A stretch of 44,719 bases of DNA from an uncultured Gammaproteobacteria bacterium (GTDB lineage: Bacteria > Pseudomonadota > Gammaproteobacteria > Enterobacterales > Psychrobiaceae): the NCBI GenBank assembly GCA_937139475.1, contig CAKZQF010000177.1, positions 1 through 44,719 on the forward strand, read 5' to 3'. Positions 9,972 through 17,799 of this stretch are shown piece by piece. The notes under the pieces are model-generated. The model made no database searches, was not told the DNA's origin, and saw only the letters and a program-made list of their open reading frames with translations. The translations under genes and the position numbers were made by a program. Within the stretch, counting starts at the first letter, position 1, and each line of letters starts with the position of its first letter.

Positions 9972-10728
9972 GATGAAACCCTGTTACCCAGCCGCGTTGA
10001 ATGGCCTCTTTCAGTGTTTGAACGACACAAGGTTCCAGCGCGACGATGTCGGCAAAAGATTGGCCGCTATCAATCGCCCGAACCAGGTCATACATCTGCC
10101 TGTCAATGCCACTCGGCTGTGGCCGATAAGCCGCTCGCTCAACCACCACATACTGAAGGGCCTGCTCCACGGTCAAGGGGGGAAGTGCGTCCACGTCGGT
10201 CTGATGCATGACCCAAATGTCCACGACTGGCCATTGAGCGGCAATGACTGCGACATCTGGCGCCAGGGTAAACCGCACATCGGGCTGTTGTTCCCCGGTC
10301 AGCCGGGCAAAGCGCGAGAAATCAAAGCCCGTGCGATTGGCCGCATAGTATGCGCGTTGAAGCAGCCACTCCAGCCGTGCCATATCGCCCAGATAGGGTA
10401 CTGTCTGTAAGGGATCGCCGGGGGCCAGCCGCTGATCGATGAAGTCGGGGAGCATCTCCCCATAATCATTCAAATCCAGGCTCGATGACGGGAGGGTACG
10501 GCAATACTGTAGCGCCAGTTGATTGAAACAACGTTCGCCCACCAGCATCCGGCAAACGGCAAAGGTTTGTTGGAGAACCGATAACAGCGTTTGTTCGGTA
10601 TTGTTGCGATAAACCACCAACGCCTGTTCGGCGGACAAGCCACCGGCACCCTGGACCCGCGCTTTTAATGCACCGTCGTTACCCTGCATGGCCTGGTAGT
10701 AGTCGTGTTGCAGCGCCCTCAGTGTCAT
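9964..10728 (-). CDS. bufC: BufC/HvfC-like MNIO partner (DUF2063)
   Basis: A 254-residue protein from the ATG at 10728 ([17 protein letters not shown]). The N-terminal DUF2063 domain (about 1-95) includes the family pattern VYRNNTEQTLLSVLQQTF and a DYGEMLPDF segment. Members accompany DUF692 MNIO enzymes and bind or present the precursor peptide. An upstream in-frame start at 10845 would run 120 bases into bufB and is rejected. The start overlaps the bufB stop by 4 bases. Confidence 0.9.
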   Translation of the reverse strand: MTLRALQHDYYQAMQGNDGALKARVQGAGGLSAEQALVVYRNNTEQTLLSVLQQTFAVCRMLVGERCFNQLALQYCRTLPSSSLDLNDYGEMLPDFIDQRLAPGDPLQTVPYLGDMARLEWLLQRAYYAANRTGFDFSRFARLTGEQQPDVRFTLAPDVAVIAAQWPVVDIWVMHQTDVDALPPLTVEQALQYVVVERAAYRPQPSGIDRQMYDLVRAIDSGQSFADIVALEPCVVQTLKEAIQRGWVTGFHHD

Positions 10729-11606
10729 GACTGTTCTGCCTCCAATGTGCCCTGGCGATGTTTGCACAAAGCTGAAGCATGGTAGCCAGCTGCTTCGCGT
10801 TGCTCCGCCATCAGCACCGACCAGGGTGGCAAATCGTGATCCCATTCGATCAGGGTCGCCACTTGCCCCCAGCGCTGCAGCGCGTAGTCATAGAGCGCCC
10901 AAACGGGTTCGGCCACCGGGTGATTGTGGGCATCCAGCAGAAAGCCATCCTTTTCCTGATAACCGGCCAGATGGATTTCCCGGATGCGTTGCCTGGGCAG
11001 GCAGTCAATGATCTCCCGGGCATCCTGGCCGTGGTTGATCTGATTAACATACAGATTGTTGAGATCAATCAGCAGCAGGCAATCGGCCCCTTCCGCGATC
11101 CGCGCCAAAAACTCGCCCTCGCCGAATACCGATTCCCGGTAGCTCAGGTAGGACGAAACATTTTCAATGAGGATCTGCTCGCCGAGAAAATCCTGCACCC
11201 GGCGGATGCGTTCGATGAAATGCTGCACGGCTTCATCGGTAAACGGCAGGGGACAGAGATCGTGGTAATGGTGCCGACGAAAATGGCTGAAGCACAGATG
11301 CTCGGAATACCAAGCGGCGCCACATTGCGCCTTGAGCCGCTTGATCTTGGCGAGATAGTCCAAATCCAACGGATCAATGCCGCCCAGCGATAAGCCTACG
11401 CCGTGTAATGTGACTGGATAGCGCTCACTGACGGCCTGCAGATAATCCAGGTTTAGCCCGCCTGACACCAGCCAGTTGTCCGCCAGCAATTCAAACCACG
11501 GAATCGCGGGTGTGGTATCGAGGATCTCTGGAATATGCGGCGTGCGCAAGCCGATACCCACACCGGCGATGGATCTGGGTACCGGCAACTGGTCGCCTCG
11601 TGTCAT
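10725..11606 (-). CDS. bufB: BufB/HvfB-like multinuclear non-heme iron oxidase (MNIO, DUF692)
   Basis: A 293-residue DUF692 TIM-barrel enzyme of the MbnB/BufB family. Known members use two or three iron ions and O2 to convert peptide cysteines to oxazolone-thioamide or 5-thiooxazole groups. Candidate metal ligands are visible in order: H68 (LHGVGLS), E102-H103 (SEHLCFS), E148-N149 (IENVSSY), D181-N184 (DLNNLYVN), H192, H212 (IHLAGY), D225/H227/H229 and E254 (LIEWDHDLP). The ATG at 11606 overlaps the bufA stop, so precursor and enzyme are translationally coupled. The function follows from family and context; the exact modification is inferred. Confidence 0.94.
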   Translation of the reverse strand: MTRGDQLPVPRSIAGVGIGLRTPHIPEILDTTPAIPWFELLADNWLVSGGLNLDYLQAVSERYPVTLHGVGLSLGGIDPLDLDYLAKIKRLKAQCGAAWYSEHLCFSHFRRHHYHDLCPLPFTDEAVQHFIERIRRVQDFLGEQILIENVSSYLSYRESVFGEGEFLARIAEGADCLLLIDLNNLYVNQINHGQDAREIIDCLPRQRIREIHLAGYQEKDGFLLDAHNHPVAEPVWALYDYALQRWGQVATLIEWDHDLPPWSVLMAEQREAAGYHASALCKHRQGTLEAEQS

Positions 11607-11890
11607 CCCTTGGCCGGTTTTAATGCCGCCACTTTACCACCCGTGATCTTCTCGCAGGTGCCTTCGGGGACGTACACCCATTCGTTAGGGCTGTTATCGG
11701 TTTTCGCCTGACCGGCACAGCTATGGCTACCGTCCAGTGCGCCACAGTCATTTTTGCCAGCCTTAGCGATGCCGGCACACTTCTCCCATTGTGTCGGTTG
11801 ATCCGGCACGGCCTGTGCGGAACTCGCCATCAGGGTTCCCAACGATAGAATACTGGCGAATGCCAGGGTCATTGTCTTGGACTCGTTCAT
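11603..11890 (-). CDS. bufA: Bufferin-type precursor peptide (DUF2282)
   Basis: A 95-residue precursor from the ATG at 11890, preceded by GGAG 7 bases upstream. A signal peptide ([20 protein letters not shown]..., cut after about A27) is followed by a short domain with the four-Cys DUF2282 pattern: C38 ([14 protein letters not shown]), C49 (DCGAL), C58 (SHSCAG) and C79 (PEGTCEKI). In Caulobacter bufferins two central Cys become thiooxazoles and the peptide binds copper outside the cytoplasm. Here C49 and C58 are the likely modified residues (inference). It is the first gene of the six-gene operon. Confidence 0.93.
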   Translation of the reverse strand: MNESKTMTLAFASILSLGTLMASSAQAVPDQPTQWEKCAGIAKAGKNDCGALDGSHSCAGQAKTDNSPNEWVYVPEGTCEKITGGKVAALKPAKG

Positions 11891-11933
11891 TTTTGAATCT
11901 CCGATAGTTTGATTTAACGATAACAGCGCGAAG

Positions 11934-11965
11934 TAGACGACCATAGGCATCCCTCACCCTTTACA
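11934..11965 (-). promoter_or_regulatory. Candidate ECF-type promoter of the bufferin operon
   Basis: On the minus strand TGTAAA (11965-11960) and CGTCTA (11939-11934) resemble -35 and -10 elements of ECF sigma factors, upstream of the bufA ATG at 11890. The 20-bp spacer is longer than the usual 16-18, so the call is weak. Autoregulation by the sigma factor at 9429-9971 would be expected. Confidence 0.35.
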
Positions 11966-12008
11966 GACGGGTGGATTGCCCATTTGATTGCAATAAGGTG
12001 GCAATTTT

Positions 12009-12440
12009 TTAATGATTCCCTTTTTGTTTTTGATCCCCTTGTCCATACGTTTTGTCCTGATCGAAGGCGTCGAGAATCGGGCACCCTTCGGCGCTGGCAC
12101 CGCACAGGTTGGTCAGCAGGCGCAGTTCGTCCCTTAATGTGGTCAGTTCAGTCAGGTGATGTTCAATCTCATTCAGCTTGTGATGGGCCAGCTCGCGGAC
12201 TTTGGGTCTGGCTTTTTGCGGGCTTTCCCGAAATTTTAGCAACTGGGTAATTTCGTCCAGACTGAATCCCATCTTTTGCGCCCGCTTGATAAACCGCAAT
12301 CGCGAGAGGTCTTTATCGGAATAAAACCGGACTCCAGCTCCATTGCGATGCACTTTCGGCATCAGCTTGATTTTCTCGTAGTAACGCAGAGTATCGGCGC
12401 TGATCTGCAGGGATTCAGCGACTTCGCCAATTCGCATCAT
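12009..12440 (-). CDS. MerR-family metal regulator of the second operon
   Basis: A 143-residue MerR-family protein (MMRIGEVAESLQISADTLRYYE). It ends in a metal loop with two cysteines, C-x6-C (LCGASAEGCPIL), similar to CueR/CadR types. The Cys found at the start of the dimer helix in divalent-metal sensors (MerR C75 here, ESPCEQV) is absent; the matching segment reads ESPQKARPKV. This favours a CueR-like or atypical site, but the metal cannot be assigned. It directly follows the thioredoxin-like gene and is last in the operon it probably controls through the dyad promoter at 14454-14484. The ATG at 12440 is used instead of a TTG at 12446. Confidence 0.9.
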   Translation of the reverse strand: MMRIGEVAESLQISADTLRYYEKIKLMPKVHRNGAGVRFYSDKDLSRLRFIKRAQKMGFSLDEITQLLKFRESPQKARPKVRELAHHKLNEIEHHLTELTTLRDELRLLTNLCGASAEGCPILDAFDQDKTYGQGDQKQKGNH

Positions 12441-12442
12441 TA

Positions 12443-12742
12443 TCAAGACTCCCCCAAACGATCCAGAATGGCCTGGCGCAATCTGGTCGCCGCTGGTGAC
12501 GCCAGAAAAACCAGTTCGCTATTGATGGCGATGGCCGGTGTACGCATAACACCCAATTGAACCGCATAATCGATTTCCTCCACAACGTTAATTTCACGGT
12601 ACTGAATACGGACGTCACGCAACTCGCTGATGACCGCTTTGGCCAGCGTTTTAGTCCGTTGACACCGGCTACACCCTGAAGCCGTCAGCACCTCGACCAA
12701 TACCGTCCCAACCTCAGTATCTTTACCCATGGCAGTTTCCAT
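12443..12742 (-). CDS. Small thioredoxin/glutaredoxin-like protein
   Basis: A 99-residue single-domain thioredoxin-fold protein with redox motif CSRC at about 24-27 (LTASGCSRCQRTK) and the cis-Pro segment MRTPAIAIN near 70. No signal peptide, so cytoplasmic. It lies between the outer-membrane-protein gene (7 bases upstream) and the regulator gene. It could reduce or accept the metal that the MerT-like protein delivers, replacing a reductase. This is inference from position and the Cys pair. An alternative ATG at 12730 would remove four residues. Confidence 0.85.
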   Translation of the reverse strand: METAMGKDTEVGTVLVEVLTASGCSRCQRTKTLAKAVISELRDVRIQYREINVVEEIDYAVQLGVMRTPAIAINSELVFLASPAATRLRQAILDRLGES

Positions 12743-12749
12743 AAAACAC

Positions 12750-13661
12750 CTAAAAATTCACCCGAAAACCGGTACGCAACACAAAATCGTTTTCCAGTGT
12801 GGTGCCATTCAGGTTCTGCACCACCGGCTTTTGCAGCACAGCTTCCCACACCCAACGCTTGCTGACGTACTGGATACCTGGCGACAGAAACACCGTGGTA
12901 CCGCCGGAATTATCATCCGAATAGCCTGATAACTGGTTCTTTTCTTGCTCTAGCAGGTTCAGCTCCAGCACACCGTAGAGGAAGCCAGGCACGCCTGCTC
13001 CGAGCTCAGCAGGCCTCAGCCGGTATTGTAACGAGGCGTCCAGACGCCACTCATCGCCTACCTCAAAGTGATTCGCTTCGCCGTTGTTGCGGTAGGCTAC
13101 CTGGCCATCGAACTGGTAATCCAGCGTTTGCCAAGTGGCCACAACACCAATGAAACCGTCCCAGGAACCGCTACCCGATTGCAACGATGAAGGCAGCTTA
13201 CCCAAGGCATCGCGTTTATCATCTTCTCCGGTGGGCGCTTCGATTCCGGCGAATCCCGCAACACGAACGGTTTTGCCCAGCAAGTCATGTTGATACAGGG
13301 TGTGGCGGCCGAACAGGGTCAAATCCCCCAGACCAGAACTGGTACGCTCGCTTGAGTTGCCGCCCTGATTAAGCTCCAGTGTTTTATCGAGATAGGGCAA
13401 GGCACCAAACAGGGCCAATTTCCCGGTCGCACCATAGCCCAGTACCGAGACCAAGCCATTGATGGTCATGTCCCGTCCCATGCCACTCGGATTATCACCG
13501 GAGCGCATCAGTAAAACTTGCTCGCGTAGAACGAAGTTGCCCTCGGCCACCGGCATCGCTGTATTAAAGGTAATTGGTCCTGCCTGGACCGCATTGATGC
13601 TCAGTCCCACCGAGGCCAATGCGACAGCGGCACCTTTCAGGCCTGTCATTAGCCCGCTCAT
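12750..13661 (-). CDS. Outer-membrane beta-barrel protein, phenol MetA-like family
   Basis: A 303-residue exported protein with a signal peptide (ALASVGLSINAVQA, cut near residue 27) and repeating amphipathic strands. It ends in an aromatic residue (VLRTGFRVNF), typical of outer-membrane barrels. The pattern GLGDLTLFGRHTLYQHD is that of the MetA-pathway (Phenol_MetA_deg) family of putative channels. The start overlaps the MerP-like gene by 4 bases. Its presence suggests passage of the metal or a metal complex across the outer membrane, which is unusual for mercury operons. Confidence 0.8.
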   Translation of the reverse strand: MSGLMTGLKGAAVALASVGLSINAVQAGPITFNTAMPVAEGNFVLREQVLLMRSGDNPSGMGRDMTINGLVSVLGYGATGKLALFGALPYLDKTLELNQGGNSSERTSSGLGDLTLFGRHTLYQHDLLGKTVRVAGFAGIEAPTGEDDKRDALGKLPSSLQSGSGSWDGFIGVVATWQTLDYQFDGQVAYRNNGEANHFEVGDEWRLDASLQYRLRPAELGAGVPGFLYGVLELNLLEQEKNQLSGYSDDNSGGTTVFLSPGIQYVSKRWVWEAVLQKPVVQNLNGTTLENDFVLRTGFRVNF

Positions 13662-13963
13662 TGTTGCGATTCCGCTTCAATTCGACTGAAAGAGCGCAGA
13701 CTAAAACCGGACGATTTGACCGCTTCACGTACTTGGGCTTCGGTCAGTGTTTTGTTTCCCTTCATATGAATGCGCAGCTTGCCTGCCTTAAGGTCAGATT
13801 CGATCTTATCCACCCCGTCGAGTTGCCCCAGTTTTTTCTCGATGCCGTAGACACAAAACGGACAGGCCAGCCCGTCAACCTCAGCCAGGTAGAGCGGAGG
13901 TGCCGCGAAGATCTGAAAACTCAGTAGCAATGAGCTGAGCAGTAAAGTGAGTCGTTTAACCAT
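13658..13963 (-). CDS. MerP-like periplasmic heavy-metal-binding protein
   Basis: A 101-residue protein with a signal peptide (LLLSSLLLSFQIFA, cut near residue 20) and one HMA-like domain. The metal pair is C34 and C37 in VDGLACPFCVYGIEKKL, CPFC in place of MerP CAMC. It is clearly diverged from merP at 5086-5361, so not a recent duplication. It follows the MerT-like gene by 18 bases, repeating the merT-merP order. Substrate unknown; likely the same ion that the MerT-like protein transports. Confidence 0.9.
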   Translation of the reverse strand: MVKRLTLLLSSLLLSFQIFAAPPLYLAEVDGLACPFCVYGIEKKLGQLDGVDKIESDLKAGKLRIHMKGNKTLTEAQVREAVKSSGFSLRSFSRIEAESQQ

Positions 13964-13981
13964 GATGATAAGCTCCTCAAT

Positions 13982-14386
13982 TTATAAACTGTCCCACCAC
14001 CGCATGATGGGTAATAAGGCGTAAGCGGCAATTACGGCGAACATAAAAATCACGGTGCTGATCCCCAACAATCGTTTTTGCCATTTCAGATGTTTACCCT
14101 CTTCAATCGAGCACATTGTTTCGGTCGAATCTGATGCTTTCTGACTGAGGCCTCTCAAGCGCCACCCGCTATAAGCCAACACTAAAGCGGTTACCGAAAA
14201 AGTAATCGCCTTGTACTGCGACAGCCATGCCAAAGCAGGCAATACGGAAACCACCGACGCGACCGCGCTGCCCATGCCTAACGCAACTAAAACAATGGGT
14301 AGCGCTCAACAGGTGGTGCCCAACACCGCTAGGCTGAATGCGCCCCACACAGAGGTGTTGGCTGTCTTTTCCTCAATGTTCATCAT
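13982..14386 (-). CDS. MerT-like transporter with in-frame UGA, candidate selenoprotein
   Basis: A 134-residue MerT-like membrane protein if the UGA at 14308-14306 (codon 27) is read through. Before it the frame gives MMNIEEKTANTSVWGAFSLA and then VLGTTC; after it ALPIVLVALGMG and two more membrane helices. The UGA stands exactly where the second Cys of the MerT vicinal pair belongs (CC in the merT at 4718-5065). It is followed without a gap by a hairpin (14305-14265), as bacterial SECIS elements are. Apart from this codon the frame is intact, and the downstream genes are intact and overlapping. Selenocysteine insertion is the favoured reading. A nonsense mutation or a downstream start at 14275 are the alternatives; the latter would lose the first membrane helix. 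Confidence 0.75.
14265..14305 (-). other. SECIS-like hairpin directly after the in-frame UGA
   Basis: Minus strand: GCGCT-A-CCCAT (14305-14295) pairs with ATGGG-C-AGCGC (14275-14265), ten base pairs with one A/C mismatch. The 19-nt interior can add a four-pair GUUU/AGGC stem after a bulged U, leaving a ten-nt apical loop that begins 17 nt after the UGA. Bacterial SECIS elements lie just 3' of the UGA with the loop about 16-37 nt away and often a bulged U. The apical loop starts UAG, so the usual G in the first two positions is missing. Confidence 0.6.
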
Positions 14387-14453
14387 TTTCTGTTTGGTTC
14401 CGCCGTTTTTGAAAATAGCTGCTACGCTACCTGAACATCACTTCATGTCGACA

Positions 14454-14484
14454 ACTCTACTACCTGGAGTCAACTCCAAGTCAA
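14454..14484 (-). promoter_or_regulatory. MerR-family promoter of the MerT-like operon
   Basis: Minus strand: -35 TTGACT (14484-14479), 19-bp spacer, -10 TAGAGT (14459-14454). The spacer holds the perfect dyad TGGAGT-TG-ACTCCA (14478-14465). The 19-bp spacer marks a MerR-family-activated promoter. The half-site differs from the mer box and resembles ZntR-type operators, which fits control by the separate MerR-family gene at 12009-12440. Confidence 0.85.
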
Positions 14485-14535
14485 ATAGTATTAGCAAAAT
14501 ATAGAAAAGCATTGATCCTGGATGAAAAAAGAGGT

Positions 14536-14570
14536 GTTCAAGGGCACCTTGCAATAAAGCGCCCTTGAAC
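14536..14570 (-). terminator. Rho-independent terminator after cusA
   Basis: GTTCAAGGGC (14536-14545) and GCCCTTGAAC (14561-14570) are perfect 10-bp arms around a 15-nt loop. In the leftward direction the stem is followed after five bases by a run of six T. It lies 17 bases past the cusA stop and separates the cus operon from the MerT-like operon promoter downstream. Confidence 0.85.
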
Positions 14571-14586
14571 CAAACAGTAGGGATTA

Positions 14587-17500
14587 TTAGCTCTCGGGAT
14601 TGCTTTGCGGATTAATGCCCGGCGATTTCCACAGGACAAATAACGCCGGAAATACCAACAATACTGCAATCAAAGCCGACAATGTCCCTCCCACCATTGG
14701 CGCAGCAATACGTTTCATCACATCGGCACCCGTCCCATCACTGAGCATGATGGGCACCAGCGAAATCAGCAGCGTCAGAGAGGTCATCAGCATCGGTCGG
14801 ATACGCTGAGCCGCACTTTGCGCTACTTGTTCATAGAACTGGGTACGACTCATCTGTTTCATTTTGGCCTGACTATCAAGCAACGCGTGATCCAGATAAT
14901 GCAACATGAGCAGTCCCATTTCGGCGGCCAGCCCTGCCAGTGCAATCATGCCGACCCACACCGCGACACTGAGTTTGTAGTCCAGCGTATACAAGAACCA
15001 AACTGAGCCAATCAGGGCAAAGGGCATGGCACTGAGCACAAACAAGGTGTCACTGAAACGGCCTCGGTGCAGATAAAGCAGCATGAACACCGCCAGCAAG
15101 GTGGCCGGGATCACCCATTGCAATTTAGCCTTGGCTCGCTCGAAATACTGGAACTGGCCGGCCCAGCCGAGCCGATAGCCGGCCGGTAATGCAACTTGCT
15201 CGTCAACCACCTGCTTGGCCCGCGTCACATAATCTGCGACACCGAGATCCCCCTTGAGATCGACGAAGACGAAGCCAACCAGTTGTCCATCCTCGTTGCG
15301 GATCATGGGCGCGCCGGTGCGAAACTCGATATCGGCTACCTCAGTGATTGGGATTTGAGTACCGGTTTTGGTGGGCACCAACACTTTTTCAAGGTTATCG
15401 ATACTGTCACGGTAGTCACGCGCGTAACGTACCATCACCTGATACCGTTCGCGGCCTTCCACCGTTTGCGTCGCGGGCATGCCGCCAACGGCGGCCATCA
15501 GTACGTCTTGCACATCCTGAACATTCAGCCCATAACGCGCGGCCGCCTCGCGATTGATATCGAAATCCAGAAAGTAGCCACCCGTGAGTCGTTCGGCGAA
15601 GGCGCTGCGGGTGAAGGGTGCCGTACGCGGGTCGTCCTGCAACGCCCGTTCGATAGCGACGGCGGTTTCCTCGATCTGGTCGAGTTCATCGCCGAACACT
15701 TTGATCCCTAAGGTGCTGCGAATACCCGTGGCCAGCATTTCAGTGCGCGTCTGGATCGGCATCCACCAGATATTGGGCATGCCGGGGTAACGCAGTTTTT
15801 CGTCCATCTCGGCAATCAGATCATCCCAGGTCAGACCTTCGCGCCACTGGTCTTTAGGTTTGAGCGTAATCACGGTTTCCACCATGGACAAAGGTGCCGG
15901 ATCGGTCGCACTGGTGGAACGCCCCACCTTGCCGAACACGCGCTCTACTTCAGGAAAGGTCTTGAGCTGCGCATCCATGCTTTGCAACACGTTACCCGCT
16001 TCGGTGACGGACATACCCGGTAACGCCGTGGGCATATAGAGGATACTGCCCTCGTTAAGTGGCGGCATGAACTCGTTGCCCAGTTGTCGGGCGATGGGCA
16101 AAGTGAGAATGAGGGACACCACGGCTACCGCGATCACCGGCCAGCGAAAGCGGATACAAAACCGGATCATGGGCAGGAACAAGGCAACCAGGAAGCGATT
16201 GACCGGATTGCGCTCTGATTGGATTTTGCCGCGTACCAGCAACACCGCCAGCGCCGGGATCAGCGTTACCGACAGGATTGCAGCGAACGCCATGCTATAG
16301 GTTTTGGTAAACGCCAGCGGTTTGAACAGGCGCCCCTCTGTGGCCTCCAGCGAGAACACCGGGATAAAGGAAATGGTGATGATCACGAGGGAAAAGAAAA
16401 TACTCGGCCCCACATCCTGCATGGCGCGGATGATGAGTGCCTTACGATCTGCCGGGCGGTGATCCTGGCTCAAGCGTTTGTGTATGTTGTCCATCATAAC
16501 CACCGCCGCATCCACCATGGCACCGATGGCCACCGCAATACCGCCCAGGGACATGATGTTAAGAGTGAGTCCCTGAAAGGCCATCGGGATAAATGACAGC
16601 AGAATAGCGATAGGTAGGGTGATACAAGCCACCAGGGCCGAACGCACGTGTAACAGGAACACCACGATGATCAGCGACACCACAATCATTTCTTCTATCA
16701 ACGTGTGTTTGAGAGTGTCGATAGCCCGCTCGATCAGATCGGAACGGTCGTAGGTGATCACCACTTCCACACCGTCAGGCAAGCCGGCCTGAACATCCTC
16801 TAGGCGCTGTTTCACCCGCTCAATCACATCAAGCGCGTTCTCGCCGTAACGCATCACGACAATGCCGCCGACTGTCTGGCCTTCGCCGTCCAGTTCGGCC
16901 AGCCCGCGCTGCATGGCCGGCCCTAGTGTAATATCGGCCACCTGAGACAACGTGATCGGCACGTGGTTTTTATCCACACTAATCACCACTTTTTCCAGAT
17001 CCTGTGGAGACTTTAAATAACCCCGGCCGCGAATAAAGTGTTCATGTCCGGCAATTTCCAGCACCCGACCACCGACATCGTTATTGGAACGTCGAATGGC
17101 TTCGATTACCTTGTTCAGGGGAATATTGAATCCTGCCAGGCGGTGAGGATCGATCTGCACCTGATATTCCTTGACGAAACCGCCGATGGACGCCACTTCG
17201 GCCACACCGTCGATAGCGCTCAACCAGTAGCGCAGCTTGAAATCCTGAATGGATCGCAATTCCGCCAGATCATGCTGGTCGGTTTTGTCCACTAAGGCAT
17301 ACTGGAACACCCAGCCCACCCCGGTGGCATCCGGCCCCAACGTAGGTTGCACGTTGTCCGGCAACTGGCTGGAGACGGTGTTCAGATATTCCAGAACGCG
17401 TGAGCGCGCCCAGTAGATATCGGTGCCATCTTCGAAGATAACGTAGACAAAGCTCGATCCGAGAAAGCTCTGACCGCGCACGAAACGTACATTGGGCACC

Positions 17501-17799
17501 GACAGCAAGGCGGCGGTGAGCGGATAGGTGATCTGATCTTCCACCAAATCCGGGCTGCGTCCGGCCCATTCGGTATAGACAATGACTTGAGCATCCGACA
17601 GATCAGGAATGGCGTCCAGCGGCGCCTGGAAGAAACTGCGGTAGCCCCAGACGGCCATGATCAGTACCAACAAAAGAGTGATCCCCGGTTTGTTGGCACA
17701 GTAAGCGATGCTCCTGGCAACCCAACCCGTGGGTTGCTCTGGTTCAGGCGCATTTGAAGGCGGTTGTTTGTTTGGCTCTACTCTTGTGTCGTTTACCAT
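14587..17799 (-). CDS. cusA: CusA/SilA-type RND metal efflux pump
   Basis: A 1070-residue proton-driven inner-membrane pump, HME-RND family, of the monovalent-cation (Cu(I)/Ag(I)) type. The three methionines that bind Cu(I) in E. coli CusA (M573, M623, M672) match M589 (LYMPTALPGM), M639 (LSMVETVI) and M688 (TEMLATGI). Other CusA landmarks are PLDAIPDLSDAQVIVYT near 60 and VYVIFEDGTDIYWARSRVLE near 118. Proton-relay acids lie in membrane helix 4 (D430, D437). The ATG overlaps the end of cusB by 7 bases. Confidence 0.95.
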   Translation of the reverse strand: MVNDTRVEPNKQPPSNAPEPEQPTGWVARSIAYCANKPGITLLLVLIMAVWGYRSFFQAPLDAIPDLSDAQVIVYTEWAGRSPDLVEDQITYPLTAALLSVPNVRFVRGQSFLGSSFVYVIFEDGTDIYWARSRVLEYLNTVSSQLPDNVQPTLGPDATGVGWVFQYALVDKTDQHDLAELRSIQDFKLRYWLSAIDGVAEVASIGGFVKEYQVQIDPHRLAGFNIPLNKVIEAIRRSNNDVGGRVLEIAGHEHFIRGRGYLKSPQDLEKVVISVDKNHVPITLSQVADITLGPAMQRGLAELDGEGQTVGGIVVMRYGENALDVIERVKQRLEDVQAGLPDGVEVVITYDRSDLIERAIDTLKHTLIEEMIVVSLIIVVFLLHVRSALVACITLPIAILLSFIPMAFQGLTLNIMSLGGIAVAIGAMVDAAVVMMDNIHKRLSQDHRPADRKALIIRAMQDVGPSIFFSLVIITISFIPVFSLEATEGRLFKPLAFTKTYSMAFAAILSVTLIPALAVLLVRGKIQSERNPVNRFLVALFLPMIRFCIRFRWPVIAVAVVSLILTLPIARQLGNEFMPPLNEGSILYMPTALPGMSVTEAGNVLQSMDAQLKTFPEVERVFGKVGRSTSATDPAPLSMVETVITLKPKDQWREGLTWDDLIAEMDEKLRYPGMPNIWWMPIQTRTEMLATGIRSTLGIKVFGDELDQIEETAVAIERALQDDPRTAPFTRSAFAERLTGGYFLDFDINREAAARYGLNVQDVQDVLMAAVGGMPATQTVEGRERYQVMVRYARDYRDSIDNLEKVLVPTKTGTQIPITEVADIEFRTGAPMIRNEDGQLVGFVFVDLKGDLGVADYVTRAKQVVDEQVALPAGYRLGWAGQFQYFERAKAKLQWVIPATLLAVFMLLYLHRGRFSDTLFVLSAMPFALIGSVWFLYTLDYKLSVAVWVGMIALAGLAAEMGLLMLHYLDHALLDSQAKMKQMSRTQFYEQVAQSAAQRIRPMLMTSLTLLISLVPIMLSDGTGADVMKRIAAPMVGGTLSALIAVLLVFPALFVLWKSPGINPQSNPES

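Noticed and set aside
13982..14275. The MerT-like gene taken as a short protein starting after the UGA
   Set aside because: It would lack the first membrane helix and the Cys pair; the upstream frame is clearly MerT-like up to the UGA. Read-through is the better model, though not proven.
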